Part shown: positions 1 to 5,617 of the stretch, in pieces
Layout: each line of letters starts with the position of its first letter
Position numbering within the stretch: the first letter of the stretch is position 1
Source: Betaproteobacteria bacterium
Lineage (GTDB): Bacteria; Pseudomonadota; Gammaproteobacteria; Burkholderiales; SG8-39
Assembly (NCBI GenBank): GCA_005884335.1
Contig: VBCJ01000135.1
Span: 1 to 14,198 of the forward strand
Direction of reading: 5' to 3'
DNA length: 14,198 nucleotides
Notes under the pieces: model-generated
Databases searched by the model: none
The model's input: only the letters and a program-made list of their open reading frames with translations
Told to the model about the DNA's origin: nothing
Translations under genes and position numbers: made by a program

Positions 1-54
1 GAGATCGAGAAGTGGTGGCCGATGGTGAAGGCCGCGGGCATCAAGGCGGAATGA
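1..54 (+). CDS. Bug/TctC-type tripartite tricarboxylate transporter substrate-binding protein, C-terminal end only
   Basis: Only the last 17 codons are in the window, reading EIEKWWPMVKAAGIKAE and then TGA at 52-54. A tail of the form 'E-I-x-x-W-x-x-x-V-K-x-A-G-I-K-x-E' is the usual C-terminus of the Bug family, periplasmic binding proteins of about 320 residues that feed TctAB-type transporters or act as orphan receptors. The call rests on this short tail alone, so the ligand cannot be guessed. The stop overlaps the ATG of the next gene. Confidence 0.6.
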   Translation, partial: EIEKWWPMVKAAGIKAE

Positions 55-416
55 TGTCCTCCGTGAGCTCCAGGACCAGGACGGACGCCGCGCGGGACTT
101 CGCGAAGCTCGCGTCGATGTTGGACGAAATCAGGGTCCACCTCGAAGGTCTCAGGCGCGCGCTCGCCGCGGAGATCCGGAACTACCCCACGCCGATTCCG
201 CGGTGCGACGCGCAGTTCAATCACCTCTACGAGCAGCAGGCCGGGCTCGCCCGCGATCTGGATCGGATCCGCGCGCTCGCCGGGAAAAACCCGAAACGCG
301 GCGAGACCATCGAATTCATCAGGCAGTTCGTCGCCTCGGCGCCTTATACGGACGATCCCGCGGAGCGGCAGCTCCGATCGCGACTCGAGGCGGAACTCTC
401 CGCCGTCGGAAAATAG
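51..416 (+). CDS. hypothetical protein, small and mostly helical
   Basis: A 121-residue protein I do not recognise. I chose the ATG at 51, which forms an ATGA overlap with the upstream stop; a second ATG follows directly at 54, and an AAGG at 43-46 could serve either. The reading frame also has an ATG at 12, but that would overlap the binding-protein gene by 43 bases. The protein is rich in Arg, Ala, Glu and Leu, lacks a signal peptide or membrane segment, and looks largely alpha-helical, with a possible coiled-coil stretch around residues 15-45 and 65-80. The coupled start suggests co-transcription with the binding-protein gene. No function is proposed. Confidence 0.6.
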   Translation: MMSSVSSRTRTDAARDFAKLASMLDEIRVHLEGLRRALAAEIRNYPTPIPRCDAQFNHLYEQQAGLARDLDRIRALAGKNPKRGETIEFIRQFVASAPYTDDPAERQLRSRLEAELSAVGK

Positions 417-441
417 GGCGGCGAAGCATGCACGGCGAGAC

Positions 442-1299
442 GTGAAAAAAATGCACAGCCGGGAGCTGGGCCTGGTCCTCGCGCAGCAGCTCCTCGGGGT
501 GGAAGACCTGCACTACGGGCTCTGGGACGCTGACCTCGAGCTCAAGCTCGGCAACCTCGCCGTCGCCCAGCAGCGCTACAACGACATGCTGATCGCGAAC
601 CTGCCGAGGCCCGAGCGCGAGGTCCGTGTCCTCGACATCGGCTGCGGCACCGGGCAGCTGCTGCGGCAGATGCTCGACCGCGGCTATAGTGCGGACGGCG
701 TGATCCCGTCCAAGCACCTTGGCGACGCAGTGCGCCGGAAACTGGCGGATCGTTCGGGCTATCGATCCCGGATTTTCGAGGGCCGCTTCGAGGATTTTCC
801 GGTCGCAGAGTGCCGGCGCAGCTACAACGTGACCCTGTTCAGCGAGAGTTTTCAGTACATCTCTCCATCGGTTTCCCTGCCGATCCTCCAGGCGATCCTG
901 AAGCCGGGAGGGCTGCTGCTCATTTCCGATTTCTTCAAGAGCGATGCGCCCGAGAGCGCGTCCCTCGATCCCGGCTTCGGCGGCGGCCATCCGCTGACGG
1001 AGTTCTACGCCTCGATGAAACGAACGCCGTTCGTCCTCCTCAAGGACGAGGACATCACGCGGCGGGTCAGTCCCAACATGGAGCTGGTGAACGATCTGCT
1101 GATGAAGAGGATCAAGCCGGCCACGCTCACGATCGGGCGCTACGTCGAAGGCCGCCATCCGCTGCTCGCGAGGCTCGCGCTCGGGCTGCTGCGCAAGAAG
1201 CTCGACAAGCTGAACCACAAATACTTCTCCGGCCACCGCAGCAGGGAAGTCTTCGAGCGCTACAAAACCTATCGCCTGCTGCTCTATCGCCTACCTTAG
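442..1299 (+). CDS. class I SAM-dependent methyltransferase
   Basis: A 285-residue protein with a Rossmann methyltransferase core. Motif I, VLDIGCGTG, lies at about residues 63-71 and binds S-adenosylmethionine. It is followed by an acidic patch, a motif-II-like SESFQYI near residue 135, and ILKPGGLLLISDFF near residue 153, typical of Methyltransf_11/25-type enzymes. The segment before motif I (HYGLWDADLELKLGNLAVAQ) resembles the N-terminal cap of small-molecule methyltransferases. The substrate cannot be told. The start could be GTG at 442 or ATG at 451; GGCGAG at 434-439 is better spaced for the latter. The stop overlaps by 4 bp the stop of the convergent MaoC-like gene. The gene stands alone after a 25-bp gap. 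Confidence 0.85.
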   Translation: MKKMHSRELGLVLAQQLLGVEDLHYGLWDADLELKLGNLAVAQQRYNDMLIANLPRPEREVRVLDIGCGTGQLLRQMLDRGYSADGVIPSKHLGDAVRRKLADRSGYRSRIFEGRFEDFPVAECRRSYNVTLFSESFQYISPSVSLPILQAILKPGGLLLISDFFKSDAPESASLDPGFGGGHPLTEFYASMKRTPFVLLKDEDITRRVSPNMELVNDLLMKRIKPATLTIGRYVEGRHPLLARLALGLLRKKLDKLNHKYFSGHRSREVFERYKTYRLLLYRLP

Positions 1300-1751
1300 C
1301 GCCGCCCGAACATCCCGATTCCCTCCATGCGCAGCACGATCTCGCCCGCCTGGTTGAACACTTCCCAGCGGTGCAGCACCGAGCCGCGATCGGGCTTGCT
1401 CATGGAGGGTTTCGTCTCGAGAACAGTCATTCGCAGCCGCAGCGTATCGCCCGGGCGCACCGGCCTCGGCCAGCTCACTTCCTTCATTCCGGGCGAGCCC
1501 AGGCTGCTCGAATCGAGCAGATACGAATCGCACATCATGCGCGTGGTGAGGCTCGCCGTCTGCCAGCCGCTCGCGATCAGTCCGCCGTAGATCGAGCGCT
1601 TCGCGGCCTCTTCGTCGAGGTGGATGGGCTGCGGATCGTAGCGCCGGGCGAACTCGAGGATGTCGTCGCGCGTGAGAGTGGGGCCGGGCTGCTCGATCAC
1701 CAAGCCGACATGAAAATCTTCGAAACAATATTTCGGTTTCCCGGCGTTCAC
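1296..1751 (-). CDS. MaoC-like (R)-specific enoyl-CoA hydratase family protein
   Basis: A 151-residue single-hotdog protein. It opens with the YCFEDFHVG segment common to MaoC dehydratases. RRYDPQPIHLDEEAA at residues 37-50 carries the hydratase-2 Asp/His pair (D39 and H44). IYGGLIASGWQTASL at 54-68 is the usual following helix, and RPVRPGDTLRLRMTVLETKPS at about 95-115 is also typical of the family. Family members hydrate enoyl-CoA or act on related CoA thioesters; the exact substrate is unknown. The start is GTG at 1751. It overlaps the TGA of the thioesterase gene as GTGA, so translation is probably coupled. The stop (1296-1298) overlaps the methyltransferase stop on the other strand. Confidence 0.85.
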   Translation of the reverse strand: MNAGKPKYCFEDFHVGLVIEQPGPTLTRDDILEFARRYDPQPIHLDEEAAKRSIYGGLIASGWQTASLTTRMMCDSYLLDSSSLGSPGMKEVSWPRPVRPGDTLRLRMTVLETKPSMSKPDRGSVLHRWEVFNQAGEIVLRMEGIGMFGRR

Positions 1752-2188
1752 GAAATTTCAGGCTGGGTGCGCTCGTACTCGAGGATCGCCTGCCTGATCG
1801 GCCCGGGCCAGGGGGCCGATTTCCTCGTTTTCAGATCGGCGTTGACGTAGATGAGCTCGCCGCTCGTGATGTGCTCGGCGCCGCGCCAGATGCCGAACAC
1901 GAGCTGCATCGAGGAGCGGCCGATGCGGCCGACGCGGCAGCCGATATCGATCAGCTCGTCGTAGGTGGCCGATCCGTGGTATTCGGCGCTCGCCTTCACC
2001 GCATAGATGTCCGTGCCGAACTTCTCGACGATACCGTCCGGGTAGCGAAACCCGATCGCGCGCCAGTATTCGGCGACCGCAACGTCGAAGTAGAGAAAGT
2101 AATGCCCGTTGAATACCACGTGCTGCCGGTCGACTTCCGCCCAGCGCACCCGCAAGCTGTGGACGAAGGTGAAATCCTCGCGCTTCAT
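1748..2188 (-). CDS. acyl-CoA thioesterase, 4HBT (YbgC-like) hotdog family
   Basis: A 146-residue protein starting at the ATG 2188 (MKREDFTFVHSLRVRWAEVD). The frame stays open upstream, but that part lacks family similarity and overlaps the divergent gene. RVRWAEVDRQHVVFNGHYFLYFD at residues 13-35 is the 4-hydroxybenzoyl-CoA thioesterase signature, with the likely catalytic Asp at D20 and the 'V-V-F-N-x-x-Y' turn after it. Such proteins hydrolyse short or aromatic acyl-CoA thioesters in the cytoplasm. It is the first gene of a leftward two-gene unit with the MaoC-like hydratase and diverges from the conserved hypothetical at 2238, leaving a 49-bp intergenic space. A TCTAAT on the minus strand near 2211 could be a -10 box, but I see no convincing -35. 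Confidence 0.85.
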   Translation of the reverse strand: MKREDFTFVHSLRVRWAEVDRQHVVFNGHYFLYFDVAVAEYWRAIGFRYPDGIVEKFGTDIYAVKASAEYHGSATYDELIDIGCRVGRIGRSSMQLVFGIWRGAEHITSGELIYVNADLKTRKSAPWPGPIRQAILEYERTQPEIS

Positions 2189-2237
2189 TCGGAGCCGATC
2201 CGCTGATGGATTAGACTTCGAGCATACCAGAGCCCCG

Positions 2238-2828
2238 ATGGACGAGATCGTATTGCGATCGATGCTGAAATGGCCGGACGTGCCGGCGGTGTACGGCTGG
2301 CTCTCGCTCGACCGGCGCGGAAGCTGGATGATCAAGACCGTCGCGGGACGCTTCGAGCGCATCGCCCATTCCGCGGTCAGGGAGTTCATCGGCAGGAATT
2401 ACGCGCCGGATTCCGAAGGCCGCTGGTATTTCCAGAACGGCCCGCAACGGGTGTTCGTCGCCCTCGATTACACGCCGTGGGTATACAGTCTGGCCGACAC
2501 GGGGCAGGGGCTTCTCGCGCATACGGGGGCCGTGCCGCGCGCGCTCGAAGCGGTGTTTCTCGACGACGCGGGCGCGCTGCTTCTCAAGACGGAGATCGGC
2601 ATCGGAGTGCTGCTCGACCGAGATCTTTCGGCCTTTCTCGAGCGCCTTACCGACGTCCGCGGCCGGGCGCTCGAGCGGCTCCTGGAAGAGGTCGCGCAGG
2701 GCGCGGAAGCGCAAGCGATGCTGCAGGGCAAGAACGTGCCGATCGCTCCGATTCGCTCCGCGGCCGTTCCTGGCCGCTTCGGGTTCGTCGCACGGCCCGC
2801 GCCTCGGGCGGGCGAACCGGAGTGCTGA
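2238..2828 (+). CDS. conserved hypothetical protein (DUF2946-like from memory)
   Basis: A 196-residue protein starting at the ATG 2238; an in-frame ATG at 2109 lies inside the divergent thioesterase gene and is unlikely. The N-terminal half has a strongly patterned block: KWPDVPAVYGWLSLDRRGSW at 11-30, FIGRNYAPDSEGRWYFQNGPQ at 50-70, RVFVALDYTPWVY at 71-83. I recall this block from small betaproteobacterial proteins annotated DUF2946 or similar, but the family number is from memory. The remainder is an amphipathic region with a low-complexity Ala/Arg/Pro tail. There is no signal peptide or membrane segment. Function is unknown. Confidence 0.75.
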   Translation: MDEIVLRSMLKWPDVPAVYGWLSLDRRGSWMIKTVAGRFERIAHSAVREFIGRNYAPDSEGRWYFQNGPQRVFVALDYTPWVYSLADTGQGLLAHTGAVPRALEAVFLDDAGALLLKTEIGIGVLLDRDLSAFLERLTDVRGRALERLLEEVAQGAEAQAMLQGKNVPIAPIRSAAVPGRFGFVARPAPRAGEPEC

Positions 2829-2837
2829 GCGACGCCG

Positions 2838-2896
2838 GATGTAACGAGGTGTAAAAGGTGTAAAAGGTCGACGCGGGTCGAGCGCCGGCGTTACAC
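2838..2896. promoter_or_regulatory. cluster of TGTAA/TTACA boxes upstream of the Gly/His-rich protein gene
   Basis: Between the conserved hypothetical and the secreted protein gene lie an ATGTAAC at 2839-2845, two exact tandem copies of the 9-mer GGTGTAAAA at 2848-2865, and an inverted GTTACAC at 2890-2896. Four RTGTAAM units in 58 bp of otherwise GC-rich DNA suggest binding sites for a regulator of the 2935 gene. The regulator is unknown, and a chance repeat remains possible. Confidence 0.4.
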
Positions 2897-2934
2897 TTCT
2901 TCGGAGCCGGGTTCTCCGTGAATAGGAGGCTCCA

Positions 2935-3414
2935 ATGAAACGACCGATTGCGATCCTGCTGGGAGTGGCGCTGCTGGTGAGCTCAGAAGCCGTCCTCGCG
3001 CGCGGCGGGAGGGGCGGCGGAGGTCATGCCGGCGGCGGAGGACACCACGGTGGCGGGACTTCCATGGGCGGCCACGGTGGACACGGGGGAGGAATGGCAG
3101 CCATCGGCTTTCACGCCGGACACCCCGTTGGACGTTCCTTCGTGGGCGTTCGCCCCGGGCCGGTGTTTGTCGGCCGTCCTCCCTTCTTCCATCGCCACCG
3201 CGTATTCGTCGGCGGCACGGTCATAATCGGTGCGCCGTTCTTTTATCCCTATCCCTACTATCCTCCGGTGTACGCTCCGCCGCCGGCCTATATCGAGCAG
3301 GGCGGGGGCGTGTATTACTACTGCCCCGATTACAACGATTACTACCCCAACGTTTCCACCTGTCCCTCGCAGTGGGTGCCGGTCTCTGCGACCGCGAACG
3401 AATACCCGCAGTGA
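2935..3414 (+). CDS. secreted Gly/His-rich protein with Tyr/Pro-rich C-terminal region
   Basis: A 159-residue protein with a strong Shine-Dalgarno (AGGAGG at 2924-2929, 5 bases before the ATG). Residues 1-22 form a Sec signal peptide with probable cleavage after VLA. The next 40 residues are almost only Gly and His (HAGGGGHHGGG, MGGHGGHGGG), a composition able to bind Ni, Zn or Cu. A middle part alternates Gly, Val and Phe, followed by a Tyr/Pro tract (YPYPYYPPVYAPPPAY, 104-119). The end has two cysteines (C130, C143) in YYYCPDYNDYYPNVSTCPSQWVPV, a C-terminal pattern I recall in many short proteobacterial exported proteins of unknown role. It is probably periplasmic or outer-surface; a disulphide is plausible. 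Stop codons of this gene and the convergent oxidoreductase are 12 bp apart. Confidence 0.8.
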   Translation: MKRPIAILLGVALLVSSEAVLARGGRGGGGHAGGGGHHGGGTSMGGHGGHGGGMAAIGFHAGHPVGRSFVGVRPGPVFVGRPPFFHRHRVFVGGTVIIGAPFFYPYPYYPPVYAPPPAYIEQGGGVYYYCPDYNDYYPNVSTCPSQWVPVSATANEYPQ

Positions 3415-3426
3415 TCCCTTCGACGG

Positions 3427-4398
3427 CTAGTCCGTAGTCAGCACGACCTTTCCCTGAACTTTGCGGTTCATCATGTCTTTGAGCGCGTCGGCGGCGCGAT
3501 CGAGCGGATAGCTTGCGCTCACCAGCGGCTTGATCTTCTTGGCGCGCAGCCACGCCGTCAGCTCCCTCAGGTTCGCCGCGTTCAGGGCGAACTCCCGCTT
3601 GGCGAACTCGCCCCAGAAAACACCCACGATGGAGCAGCCCTTGAGCAGCGTCAGGTTGAGCGCGATCTTCGGGATCTCACCCGAGGCGAAGCCGACCACG
3701 AGGTAGCGTCCGTTCCAAGCCATCGCGCGCACGGCAGGCTCGGAATACTTTCCGCCGACCGGATCCAAGGCGACGTCGACGGCAGCGCCCAGATTCTTGA
3801 GGGCTTCGCGCAGGTCCTCGCGCTCGTAGTTGATCGTGACTTCGGCGCCGAAGCGCTTGCAGGTCTCGAGCTTCTCGTCGGAGGAGGCGCAGGCGATCAC
3901 GCGCGCACCGAAGAGCTTGCCGAGTTCCACCGCCGCAAGGCCGACGCCGCCCGCCGCGCCGAGGACGAGCAGCGTCTCGCCCGCCTTGATCCCCGCGCGG
4001 TCCTTGAGCGCGTGGTAGGCCGTCGCGTAGACCAGGCCGAACGAGGCCGCGACCGTGAAATCGAGGCCGGCCGGAACCGGCGTGACGAGCGCTTCGTCGA
4101 CCACGACTTCCTCCGCATAGCCGCCCCAGCGGATGTGCGCCATCACCCGGTCCCCGGGCATGAAACCGTGCACCCCTTCGCCGACCTGCCTGACCACGCC
4201 GGCAATCTCGCTCCCCGGCGAGAAGGGCAGGTCGGGTTTGAACTGGTACTTGTTCTGGATGAGAAGGACGTCGGGAAAATTCACCCCGCTCGCCTTTACC
4301 GACACCAAAAGCTGTCCTTTGCCCGGCTTCGGCGAAGGGATGTCCTCGACCACGAGCGCGTCGGGCGGGCCCCACGTCTTGCACAGAACCGCTTTCAC
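3427..4398 (-). CDS. NADPH:quinone oxidoreductase, zinc-independent MDR family
   Basis: A 323-residue protein of the usual length for this family. The N-terminal GroES-like domain (1-115) includes ASGVNFPDVLLIQNKYQ at 36-52 and the PGSEIAGVV segment at 61-69. The Rossmann domain has the nucleotide-binding LGAAGGVGLAA at 146-156, followed by DPVGG near 212. The structural and catalytic zinc ligands of true alcohol dehydrogenases are absent, which fits quinone or enone reductases using NADPH. The start is GTG at 4398, supported by AGAGGA (4404-4409 on the complement) 5 bases upstream. The gene stands alone, convergent with the Gly/His-rich gene and divergent from the RDD gene. It could instead be an acyl-CoA or crotonyl-type reductase; the physiological substrate is not visible. 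Confidence 0.9.
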   Translation of the reverse strand: MKAVLCKTWGPPDALVVEDIPSPKPGKGQLLVSVKASGVNFPDVLLIQNKYQFKPDLPFSPGSEIAGVVRQVGEGVHGFMPGDRVMAHIRWGGYAEEVVVDEALVTPVPAGLDFTVAASFGLVYATAYHALKDRAGIKAGETLLVLGAAGGVGLAAVELGKLFGARVIACASSDEKLETCKRFGAEVTINYEREDLREALKNLGAAVDVALDPVGGKYSEPAVRAMAWNGRYLVVGFASGEIPKIALNLTLLKGCSIVGVFWGEFAKREFALNAANLRELTAWLRAKKIKPLVSASYPLDRAADALKDMMNRKVQGKVVLTTD

Positions 4399-4403
4399 GC
4401 GGG

Positions 4404-4409
4404 TCCTCT
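4404..4409 (-). promoter_or_regulatory. ribosome binding site supporting the GTG start of the quinone oxidoreductase
   Basis: The complement reads AGAGGA, 5 bases before GTG at 4398. Without it the non-ATG start would be less certain. Confidence 0.6.
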
Positions 4410-4449
4410 TGCGATCATGCCGGCATCATAGCCGCCTTGTTGCCTCGGC

Positions 4450-4455
4450 TACAAT
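4450..4455 (+). promoter_or_regulatory. possible -10 box of the RDD-lemA-M48-SDR cluster
   Basis: TACAAT differs from the sigma-70 consensus at one base and lies 39 bp before the RDD start, in the 95-bp space shared with the divergent oxidoreductase. The -35 position 17 bp upstream (4427-4432, TCATAG) is poor, so this is tentative. Confidence 0.35.
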
Positions 4456-4481
4456 TGTGGGGCTACCATGCAGCGTACCCC

Positions 4482-4488
4482 GGGGAGG
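4482..4488 (+). promoter_or_regulatory. ribosome binding site fixing the RDD protein start
   Basis: GGGGAGG lies 5 bases before the ATG at 4494. It selects this codon over an in-frame ATG at 4437, which lacks such a site. Confidence 0.7.
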
Positions 4489-4493
4489 TTTCC

Positions 4494-4949
4494 ATGACCG
4501 AAGACACTGTCAAGCGCGAGCCCAGGTACGTCGGATTCTGGAAACGCCTGGCCGCTTCGATCATCGATATCATCATCCTGGTTGCGATCATCGCGCCGAT
4601 CGAAATCGCAATTTTCGGACGCGGCTATCTGGTACTCGCCATGCAGGGAAAAACGCTGGCGGTCGACATCTGGGTCCAGCTGATCCTGCCGCTTGTCGCG
4701 GCGATCCTGCTATGGCGCTATCGCAGCGCCACGCCCGGGCTGATGCTGATGTCGGCGAGGATCGTCGATGCCGCTACGTTGGCGCCGGCGTCGATGCGCA
4801 AGCTGGTCATACGGGCGGTCGTGCTCCTGGTGATGTGGATAGTGATCATTCCGCTGGTGGGAGTACTCTGGATCGCCTTCGACAAGCGCAAGCAGGGGTG
4901 GCACGACAAACTTGCCGGGACCGTGGTGATCCAGGACGAGGACGACTGA
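4494..4949 (+). CDS. RDD family membrane protein
   Basis: A 151-residue protein. RYVGFWKRLAASIIDIIIL at residues 11-29 holds the conserved Arg (R18) and Asp (D25) that name the RDD domain. FDKRKQGWHDKLAGTVVI at 129-146 is the standard C-terminal signature with the further Asp residues. Three hydrophobic segments (about 20-41, 57-75 and 103-128) indicate an inner-membrane protein. RDD proteins are poorly defined; transport or envelope roles have been proposed for some. The gene is 47 bp upstream of lemA in the same direction and is probably co-transcribed with lemA and the M48 protease, pointing to a shared envelope task. This link is inferred from position only. Confidence 0.9.
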   Translation: MTEDTVKREPRYVGFWKRLAASIIDIIILVAIIAPIEIAIFGRGYLVLAMQGKTLAVDIWVQLILPLVAAILLWRYRSATPGLMLMSARIVDAATLAPASMRKLVIRAVVLLVMWIVIIPLVGVLWIAFDKRKQGWHDKLAGTVVIQDEDD

Positions 4950-4996
4950 ATCCGCGTTCGCTCACGACCGGAACGCACGCAAGAAAAGGGGAAGAC

Positions 4997-5593
4997 ATGA
5001 GTTGGGGATTCTGGATTGTCGTCGGCATCGTCGCCGCGGCCGTGGTGTGGCTGATCTCGATCTACAACGCGCTGGTTGCGCGGCGCAACCGCTTCAAGAA
5101 CGCCTTTGCGCAGATCGACGTCCAGCTGAAGCGCCGCTACGACCTGATCCCGAATCTCGTGGAAACGGCGAAGGGCTACATCAAGCACGAGCGCGGGACG
5201 CTCGAAGCGGTGATCGCGGCGAGGAACGGCGCGCAGAGCGCCAACCAGCGCGCTGCCGCCGATCCGGCCGACGCCGAGGCGATGAAGCACATGGCGGCGG
5301 CCGAGGCGGGACTGTCCGGCGCGCTCGGCAGGTTGTTTGCGCTTTTCGAGGCCTACCCCGACCTCAAGGCCAACCAGACGATGATGCAGCTCTCCGAGGA
5401 GCTCACCAGCACCGAGAACAAGATTTCGTTCGCCCGCCAGGCCTACAACGACGCGGTCATGAGCTACAACACCGGGATCGAGAGCTTCCCCGACAACTTC
5501 GTCGCCGGCTTCGGCGGCTTCAAGGAGGCGACCCTGCTCGAGTCCACCGAGTCTCCCGAGGAGCGCAAGCCCGTCAAGGTGTCGTTCAGCTAG
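4997..5593 (+). CDS. lemA: LemA family protein
   Basis: A 198-residue protein of family-typical length. An N-terminal membrane segment (FWIVVGIVAAAVVWLISIYN, 5-24) is followed by the hallmark NALVARRNRFKNAFAQIDVQ at 24-43 and LKRRYDLIPNLVETAKGYIK. Later come SEELTSTENKISFARQAYND and the ending NTGIESFPDNFVAGFGGFK. LemA proteins form a four-helix bundle anchored in the cytoplasmic membrane with the bulk outside; their function is still unclear. A purine-rich AAAAGGGGAAG precedes the ATG at 4997. The M48 protease starts 24 bp after the stop. A LemA gene next to an HtpX-like M48 protease is a recurrent arrangement, so a functional pair at the membrane is likely. Confidence 0.93.
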   Translation: MSWGFWIVVGIVAAAVVWLISIYNALVARRNRFKNAFAQIDVQLKRRYDLIPNLVETAKGYIKHERGTLEAVIAARNGAQSANQRAAADPADAEAMKHMAAAEAGLSGALGRLFALFEAYPDLKANQTMMQLSEELTSTENKISFARQAYNDAVMSYNTGIESFPDNFVAGFGGFKEATLLESTESPEERKPVKVSFS

Positions 5594-5617
5594 TGCTGCG
5601 GCCGCGCCGGCGGCGCA

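Noticed and set aside
400..421. CCGCC/GGCGG inverted repeat around the stop of the small hypothetical gene
   Set aside because: The 5-bp stem has a long loop and no T-run, so it is not a convincing terminator.
319..1236. 305-codon open frame on the minus strand opposite the methyltransferase
   Set aside because: The plus strand carries the SAM motif; the minus frame is Arg/Gln-rich shadow.
2109..2237. Upstream extension of the conserved hypothetical to the ATG at 2109
   Set aside because: It would overlap the divergent thioesterase gene, and the conserved block begins at the ATG at 2238.
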